64,000 nt of DNA from Eretmocerus hayati (lineage: Eukaryota; Arthropoda; Insecta; Hymenoptera; Aphelinidae), in contig CM056742.1 in NCBI GenBank assembly GCA_029851415.1, forward strand, positions 53,050,954 through 53,114,953, written 5' to 3'. Positions 56,331 through 64,000 of this stretch are shown piece after piece. Numbering within the stretch: the stretch's first letter is position 1; the number at the start of each line of letters is the position of its first letter. A model generated the notes under the pieces. That model was not told the origin of the DNA, did no database searches, and worked only from the letters and a program-made list of their open reading frames with translations. The translations under genes were made by a program, and so were the position numbers.

Positions 56331-56443
56331 AATCCTCATTTGTTAGGCAGCCCAGTACACGGAATACGTTATGTATTCTCCTTACTGCATCAATACTGAC
56401 GTCTTCACTGCGTGCGGTACCGGCTCGAGGATATGGTTTTAAG

Positions 56444-56478
56444 CGTGTGTGTGTGTGTGTGTGTGTATGTGTGTATGT
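56444..56478. repeat. (GT)n microsatellite
   Basis: A second GT run with two GTAT interruptions, about 115 bp after the first. The flanks (AATACGTTATGT near 56363 and GGATACGTTAATGT near 56526) look related, so the pair may come from a local duplication. Confidence 0.9.
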
Positions 56479-57293
56479 GAGGCACCCTGATTTATAGAAA
56501 TTCTTACTGCAACAAAGTATATATCGGATACGTTAATGTCTCTATTACGTGCTGAGGAAATTTGTTTCCTTATGTGATTGCGGTTGAAAGAAATTTTTCA
56601 ATCGGTTGATTATTCTTACTTGATTTTTACAAGATTTAAGAATGAAACAATGATGCTGACGAACGATTTTGGTATTGTTTAGATTGAACATGATATGTGC
56701 GGATGAATCCAATATCACTTTTTTGATTGATCCATTGTGATGCTCCATGTATGTGATCGTCGAGAGTGACCTTTAGAATTCTATGTATTGAGCATTTCCC
56801 TTCCAATTTTGAGTCAGAAGATTCAAATTTATGAGACATCTTGAATTGATGATTATTTGTAAAAGATTCTTGGATAGTTGGGGTGAACTTAAAATACCGA
56901 TCTATCATCCTCGTTTCGTGTTTGAGTGGTGGAGTCGAGTCTAAATTGGGGAGTGTATTAGGTTTGGAGTGAAAATGTAACTCTTCATCACAGAGGTCGA
57001 AGGAGACATGATCGGATGAGACTGACACGTCGATCTGGGTTCCCAGTGTCGCACTGTAGTCGTCACATTCCAACTCTAGCCAAAAATCGCTTCAAAATTG
57101 GTTTCAAGGTATCGGGATGAGCCAAACGGCATTCTCTTTGTAATCGACAGGGCTAGGAGATGTGCTAATCTGATTTTGTCTCAGACAGAGGGGGTAGGGG
57201 TGGGGGGGGGGGGGGGGGGTGTTGAACGCGAAATGGAGTTGAAGAACGATATTTCGCCGGAATGAAACTCATGCGTGGCGAGTCAGTAGTTCT

Positions 57294-60200
57294 ACTGCCA
57301 ATCTGCAATCACTTGAAGTACCCTCTAGAGGTAGATGGCAGTATTGTAAGCCCAACCCCAAGGCTGAAAATCACCGCAATTAGCTCTGAGATCGATTCTG
57401 AGCTGAGAAGAGGTGATAAATGCTGCGAATTAGTCGATTATACTGGATTCTTAGTCGAAAATTATTCTACTGCCAACTCTCAACTCTCTTCAAAACATTC
57501 CTTCATCGATTCTCAGAATTTTGAGTCTGGGCACAGCTCTGAGAATTGCTGCGGAGAATTTTGAGATCGGTTCAGACTTATTTTGTGACGGGATTGTCTC
57601 TTCAGATCTGAAAGGACATTCGAGATGATCGATTTTGGCTCAGAATGCGATATGCTGTCAGATAGAAAAGGCTGAGTGTATTACTAGAGCATTGAACATA
57701 ATTTTTAGCCTGGTCTCAAGTCTGGGAATTGCCGCAGAGGGATTTGAGATCAATATTCGTCCAGGAAATGCTGTCTGGACGCGCAGAATATCAGATAAAT
57801 CGTAATTTCTAGGTAGGGGAAGAGTGTACTACCAATCTGTAATAACTTGGAGTACTTTTTGAGAGTGGAAAGCAGTGTTTTGAGTTCATCCTCATGTATG
57901 GGAATCAACGCAATCAGATCTGAGGTCGATTCTAAGCCGAGAAGAAGTGACGGGCCTTGATAAGTAGTCGGGGATAGTAAATTCTGGGTCGAATCTAATC
58001 CTACTGCCGATTCAGAACTCGTTTGAACATATATCCCATAAGTTTCCAGAATTTCGAGCCGAAACACATCTCTGAGAATTGCTGGGGGAGGATTTGAGAT
58101 CAATTCTGATCTATTTTGTGGCAAAAATGTCTGTTGAGATATGACAGTCATCCGAGAATGATCGATTCCACCACAGAATTCGCTATGCTGCCAGGTCAGG
58201 AACATTTTGAGTGGGATCGTAGAACATTGAATAGAATTTTGAGCCTGATCTCAAGTCTAGAAATTGCCGTAGAAGAATTCCAGATTGATATTCGTCAAGA
58301 AAAAGCTGCAGCACAGTGCAGATTATTCAAGAAACAGTGAGTTCCAGGTGACGAATGAATATACTGCCGATCTACAAAGACTCAGGGTACATTCTAGGGA
58401 TGCGAAACAATGTTTTGAGACAAGTCTCAGGGCGGAGAGTCACCGCAATCGGCTCTGAGACCAATTCCAGACCGAGGAAAAGTGATGAGCGCTGCGTATT
58501 CGTCGAGAATAGTGGTTTCTAGATTGGATACCTCTCTGCTGTTACCAGAAGAAGCTTCCTCGTGCATTTTACCATCACACACCAGGATTTTGAGCTCAAG
58601 CACGGCTCAGAAAATCTCCGTGGACGAGTTTGAAATCTAATTCCATCTCTTCCGAGTCGGGAAAGTCTTATTAGCACAGGTTTCGATCAAGAATGGCCGA
58701 TTTCAGCTCGAATTTTGATATGCTGCCAAGTCGAACAAATTTTGAGTGAATTCCTCAAGTGCTGATCAGAATTTAGAGCCTGAACCGATGTCAAGAAATT
58801 ACTGCCGAGAGATTTGAGAACGATATTTGTCCAGAGAAAGCTGTTGAGTAATGCAGATTATTTAAGGAATGATGATTTTTCGGTGAAAAAGGAATTATAC
58901 TGACGATCAAAGAAAACTAGCAGTACATGCGGAAGATGTCAGGCAATATTCCAAGCCCAACCCCGTGTCTGGGAATCACTGCGATCAGTTCTGGGTTGAG
59001 TCTGAGCAGAGGAAAAGCAATGAAACGCGCGTATTAGTCGCGAATGATGTTTTATAAGTCGGAGACAGTCCTGCTGTCACCCCAAGAACCTGTTCCATGC
59101 ATTATACTACAAATCCTCTGGATTCTGAGCCCAAACACGACTCTGAGAACAGCCGTGGTTGAGTTTGACATCAATTCTGATCAGATTTCCCTGTCAGGAG
59201 CGTCTCTCCAGCACCAATATGAATCAGAGATAACCGATTTTAGCTCGAAAATCGATATGCTGCCGCTTCAAAAACACTTGAGGTAAATTTGTCGAGTATT
59301 TAGCTGAATCTTGACCTTAATCCATAGGCCAGGTATTGCCGCGAGAAAATTTTGGAACAATATTTGTACAGGAAAAGCTGCCGAGTAATGCAGATGATTC
59401 AAGGAATGATGTTTTCTTGGTGGAGAAAAAATATACTGCCGATCCACAAATACTCGCACTTCATGCGGGAGGTAATAGGCAATATTCCGAGCCCAACCCC
59501 GTGTCTGAGAACCACTGCAATCAGCTCTGGATTGATTCTGAGCAAAGAAAAAGCGGCGAGTGGCGCGTATGAGTCGCAAATAGTGGTTGATATGTCGGAG
59601 ACAGTTCTACTGCCACCCCAAGAACCTGTTTGACGCGTTGTACTACAAATTCTCCGGATTCTGAGAACAAACGCGATTCTAAGAACAGCCATGGTTGAGT
59701 TTGACATCGACTGTTATCCGATTTCCCTGTCAGGCGCGTCTCTCAACCACTGACATTAATCAGAGATAACCGATTCTAGCTCAGAAATCGATATGCTGCC
59801 GCTTCGAATACACTCGAAGTGAATCTGTCCGGTATACGGCTGAATTTCGACCTTAATCCGTAGGCCAGGAATTGCCGCAAAAGAAATTTGGGAACAATAT
59901 TCATCCAGGAAAAGCTGTCGAGTATTGCAGATTATTTGAGGAATGGTGATTTCTAGGTGAAAAAAAATATACTGCCGATTCACAAAAAATTGCACTACAT
60001 GCGGGAGATAAGAGGCAATATTTCAAGCCGAACCCCGTATCTGAGAATCACTGCAATCAGCTCTGGATTGAGTCTGAGCAAAGAAAAAGCTATGAGTGGC
60101 GCGTATGAGTCGCGAATAATGGTTGATATTTCGGAGACAGTCCCACTGCCACCTCAAGAATGGTTCGAATGGGCTCTGATATAATTTCCCAAAATATCGA
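57294..60200 (+). repeat. Left-arm tandem array: six ~536-bp units
   Basis: The anchor ACTGCCAATCTGCAAT and its variants lies at 57294, 57827, 58363, 58899, 59435 and 59971, with spacings 533, 536, 536, 536 and 536. Each unit also repeats a CGATATGCTGCC word and a TGATTTCTAGGTG-like word at fixed offsets. The units differ by many substitutions, yet the period is almost unchanged, so small indels have been rare or corrected. Confidence 0.9.
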
Positions 60201-61439
60201 GCTTGAACGCAACTCTGAGCATCACCGTGGAGAGTTGCAAGATCGACATTGGACTTTGGAAAGATGTTGGGTGGTGCAAATCCACTGAAGAACCATGAGT
60301 AGCAGTGTCAAATACTTTCCATGCCATTCAAGATCATCTACGTTTCGATCCGGGACTGTCCAGCAGATGTCTAAGCTAGAAATACGGTGTGAAAATTGCC
60401 AGAGAAAGATTCAAGATAAATATTCAGCCTGAAAGAGCTGAAGAGCAATGTCAATCAAGTGGGGGTTGCCGAACTCTTGGTCGACGAAATATCAGTGTTC
60501 AGAACACACAAGTTTACGCAAGAAATCGAGAATTCGGCCATGTTTCACAATGGATTTTGGGCTTCGGAAGGGAATCATGTGATTAATAACTTTATTCTAC
60601 AGCCCATTGATACATTCCCATATAATTCAAGTTCCAATACATCAGTGAATTGCGGATTGAGGGACCGAGCTCGTACAGAGGAGTGCATGTACAATGGAGA
60701 TGAAACAATTCGATGTTCTCTTTGAAGTGAAGAAAATTTGATATTTAGGATCGGGGACGTATACAACGGAACCAACTGTCCGAACCCAACTTCCATACGG
60801 TGTTGAGTTTACCTATGACATTTTATGTGGATATACGTTTATGTTCCAGTATATACGTACTTTGAGAGCTGATGACGCCTCACATACAGTTGAGTCAGCT
60901 CATGTCTATGAGCTTGCACTCCTATGTACGAGCTCGGTCCCTCAATCCGCAATTCACTGATGTATTGGAACTTGAAATATATGGAAATGTATCAATGAGC
61001 TGTGAAATAATATGATTAATCACATGATTCCCTCCCGAAGCCCAAAATCCATTGTGAAACATGGCCGGAGTCTCGATTTCTTGCGTAAACTTGTGTGTTT
61101 TGAGCACTGATATTTCGTCGACCAAGAGTTCGGCAACCCCCACTTGATTGACATTGCTCTTCAGCTCTTTCAGGCTGAATATTTATCTTGAATCTTTCTC
61201 TGGCAATTTTCACACCGGTTTCTATCTTGGACATCTGCTGGACAGTCCCGGATCGAAACGTAGATGATCTTGGATGGCATGAAAAGTATTCTACACTGCT
61301 ACCTATGGTTCTTCAGCGGATTTGCTCAACCAACATCTTTCCATTGTCCAATGTCGATCCTGCAACTCTCTACGGTGATGCTCAGAGTCGCGTTCACGCT
61401 CGATATTCTGAATATTTGCTCGAATATTGTTCCCAAATT

Positions 61440-63493
61440 CTCTTGCGGCAATTCCTGGCCTATGGATTGAAGTCGAAATTCAGCTAAATATTCGACAAAT
61501 TGACCTCAAGTGTTTTCAAAGCGGCAGCATATCGATTTCCGAGCTGAAATCGGTTATCTCTGATTCATGTTGGTGCTGGAGAGACGCTCCTGACAGGGGA
61601 ATCGGATCAGAATTGATGTCAAACTCAACCACGGCTGTTCTCAGAGTCGTGTTTGGGCTCAGAATCCGGAGGATTTGTAGTATAATGCATAGAACAGGTT
61701 CTTGGGGTGACAGCAGGACTGTCTCTGACTTATAAAACATTATTCGCGACTAATACGCGCCTTTCATTGCTTTTTCTTTGCTCAGACTCAACCCAGAACT
61801 GATCGCAGTGATTCTCAGACACGGAATTGGGCTTGGAATATTGCCTGACATCTTCCGCATGTACTGCTAGTTTTCTTTGATCGTCAGTATAATTCCTTTT
61901 TCACCGAAAAATCATCATTCCTTAAATAATCTGCATTACTCAACAGCTTTCTCTGGACAAATATCGTTCTCAAATCTCTCGGCAGTAATTTCTCGACATC
62001 GGTTCAGGCTCTAAATTCTGATCAGCACTTGAGGAATTCACTCAAAATTTGTTCGACTTGGCAGCATATCAAAATTCGAGCTGAAATCGGCCATTCTTGA
62101 TCGAAACCTGTGCTAATAAGACTTTCCCGACTCGGAAGAGATGGAATTAGATTTCAAACTCGTCCACGGAGATTTTCTGAGCCGTGCTTGAGCTCAAAAT
62201 CCTGGTGTGTGATGGTCAAATGCACGAGGAAGCTTTCCCTGGTAGCAGCAGAGAGGTTTCCGATCTAGGAACCACTATTCTCGACGAATACGCAGCGCTC
62301 ATCACTTTTCCTCGGTCTGGAATCGGTCTCAGAGCCGATTGCGGTGACTCTCCGCCCTGAGCTTCGGCTGTATATATTGTTTCGCATCCCTAGAATGTAC
62401 CCCGAGTCTTGGTAGATCGGCAGTATATTTATTCGTCACCTAGAACTCACCGTTTCTTGAATAATCTGCACTGTTCTGCAGCTTTTTCTTGACGAATATT
62501 GATCTGGAATTCTTCTACGGGAATTTTTAGACTCGAGATCAGGCTCATAATTCTATTCAATGTTCCACGATCCCACTCAAAATGTTCCTGATCTGGCAGC
62601 ATATTGAATTCTGTGGTAAGATCGATCATTCTCGGATGACTGTCATATCTCAACAGACATTTTTGCCACAAAATAGATCAGAATCGATCTCAAATCCTCC
62701 CCCAGCAATTCTCAGAGCTGTGTTTCGGCTCGAAATTCTAGAAATTTATGGGATATATGTTCAAACGAGTTCTGAATCGGCAGTAGGATTAGATTCGACC
62801 CAGAATTCACTATTTCCGACTACTTATCAAGGCCCGTCACCTTTTCTCGGCTCAGAATCGACCTCAGATCTGATTCTGTTGATTCCCATACATGAGGATG
62901 AACTCGAGATACTGCTTTTTACTCTCAAAAAGTACTCCAAGTTATTACAGATTGGCAGTACACTCTGTCTCCACCTAGAAATTACGATTTATCTAGTATT
63001 CTACGCGTCCAGACAGCCATTCCTGGACGAATATTGATCTCAAATCCCTCTGCGGCGATTCCCAGACTTGTGACCAGGCTAAAAATTATGTTCAATGCTC
63101 TAGAAATACACTCGGCCTTTTCTATCTGGCAGCATATCGCATTCTGAGCTAAAATTGATCATCTCGAATGTCCCTTCAGACCTGAAGAGACAATTCCGCC
63201 ACAAAATAAGTCTGAACCGATCTCAAAATTCCCCGCAGCAATTCTCAGAGCTGTGCCCAGACTCGAAATTCGTAGACTCGATGGAGGAATGTTTTGAAGA
63301 GAGTTGAGAGTTGGCAGTAGAATAATTTTCGACTGAGAATCCAGTATAATCGACTAATTCGCAGCATTTATCACCTGTTCTCAGCTCAGAATCGATCTCA
63401 GAGCTAATTGCGGTGATCCTCAGCCTTGAGATCGGGCTCACAATACTGCCATCTACCTCTAGAAGGTACTCCAAGTGATTGCAGATTGGCAGT
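61440..63493 (-). repeat. Right-arm tandem array: four ~535-bp units (inverse)
   Basis: The inverted anchor ends at 61888, 62424, 62959 and 63493, with spacings 536, 535 and 534. Its outermost units match the outermost units of the left arm most closely (compare 63223-63525 with 57262-57564), so the arms pair unit by unit from the outside in. Confidence 0.88.
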
Positions 63494-63722
63494 AGAACTA
63501 CTGACTCGCCACGCGTGAGTTTCATTCCGGCGAAATATCGTTCTTCAACCCCATTTCGCGTTCAACACCCCCCACCCCTACCCCCTCTGTCTGAGACAAA
63601 ATCAGATTAGCACATCTCCTAGCCCTGTCGATTACAAAGAGAATGCCGTTTGGCTCATCCCGATACCTTGAAACCAATTTGGAGCTATTTTTGGCCAGAG
63701 TTGGAATGTGACGACTTTAGGG

Positions 63723-64000
63723 TGTCGGGACCAGAGCGATGATCAGATCAGAGGAAATCCAGCAACATGTTTCAGAAGAGTAGTGTTAGTGTTGGGCTGT
63801 TTTTTTTACAATAGCTGGGCAACAGGGAGTCATACTCTGTCGCACTCGGGAATGAGAAACCCAACTCCCATACGAGCCAAGGCATTATATGACGCTGTTG
63901 CAACTTGTAAAAGTGTGGTGTGGTATTTTTGAAATATATATGACGAGGATGATTCAATATTTTTCTCTTCAGGAAAGCTTCGAATCGGATTCTCTGCCGA
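63723..64000. other. Right edge of window
   Basis: No gene recognised. ATATTTTTCTCTTCAG at 63958-63973 resembles a splice acceptor, and the 27 bases after it are open in more than one frame. It could begin an exon, but its translation does not look like the next part of UTP15. Confidence 0.25.

Larger units (their letters stand above)
54687..57055. other. Downstream of the UTP15 exon: no further exon recognised
   Basis: If the gene continues to the right, this would be intron. Short frames at 55354-55869 (plus) and 56636-57073 (minus) have no domain. The tract includes the two GT microsatellites described separately. Confidence 0.45.
57056..63722. mobile_element. Giant fold-back element, ~6.7 kb, arms made of 536-bp tandem units
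   Basis: The outer ends GTCGTCACATTCCAACTCTA (57069) and CAGAGTTGGAATGTGACGAC (ending 63716) are inverse copies. The similarity continues inward through TCAGATTAGCACATCTCCTA-type blocks to a centre at about 60690-60920, where GCGGATTGAGGGACCGAGCT is mirrored by AGCTCGGTCCCTCAATCCGC. The left arm is about 3.6 kb and the right arm about 2.8 kb, because the left has two more tandem units. No transposase-like frame is present. Long inverted arms composed of tandem repeats again resemble FB/TU elements, but the unit sequence differs from the 11.9-21.3 kb element. Confidence 0.8.

Noticed and set aside
57262..63525. Repeated ~100- and ~150-codon frames (MKLMRGESVVLL.. / MKLTRGESVVLL.. and others)
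   Set aside because: They follow the 536-bp units and their inverted copies. The frame is interrupted in most units, so coding is not conserved.

Overview
This is eukaryotic, almost certainly animal DNA, and most likely from an arthropod. The one recognisable host gene fragment is interrupted by GT-AG splice sites. The repeats are R1-clade and CR1/Jockey-group LINEs, piggyBac-type TTAA elements, a hAT-derived gene and many fold-back (palindromic) elements. The base composition is AT-rich, with long TC/GA and GT microsatellites. I see no bacterial operons, CRISPR arrays, tRNA or rRNA genes. All boundaries are read by eye and are approximate unless a target-site duplication fixes them.

Layout. 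0-2 kb: 5' part of a LINE on the minus strand (ORF1 and endonuclease). 2-4 kb: palindromic TGCGCAAAG repeats and a 240-bp piggyBac MITE with TTAA duplications. 4-9.9 kb: a multi-exon, partly decayed transposase-like gene of a widespread but unnamed animal family, apparently bounded by GC-rich inverted repeats, so it looks like one DNA transposon. 10-11.3 kb: small hairpins. 11.9-21.3 kb: a 9.4-kb fold-back element whose inverted arms are arrays of a 172-bp tandem repeat. Its interior holds another 1.7-kb palindrome, a LINE fragment, a TC array and a LINE ORF1. 22.4-23.6 kb: a hAT-transposase-derived gene. 24-30.7 kb: gene-poor, with several palindromes including one of 1.8 kb. 30.7-33.0 kb: a LINE with one in-frame stop. 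33-36 kb: a hairpin MITE, then sequence without recognisable genes. 36.2-45.6 kb: a pile-up of LINEs inserted in and next to TC/GA microsatellites, with an 832-bp piggyBac MITE, a 164-bp MITE and a 538-bp fold-back element nested among them. 47.4-50.2 kb: a long R1-clade LINE on the plus strand. 51.3-52.5 kb: a palindrome. 54.1-54.7 kb: one exon of UTP15, a nucleolar WD40 protein of the small-subunit processome. 57.05-63.7 kb: a 6.7-kb palindrome whose arms are built from diverged 536-bp tandem units.

The window is therefore mostly a mobile-element landscape. Three points stand out: R1-clade LINEs whose 3' ends consistently run into GA microsatellite, two giant fold-back elements with tandem-repeat arms (536-bp and 172-bp periods), and a SAM-like/transposase gene sitting between diverged inverted repeats.
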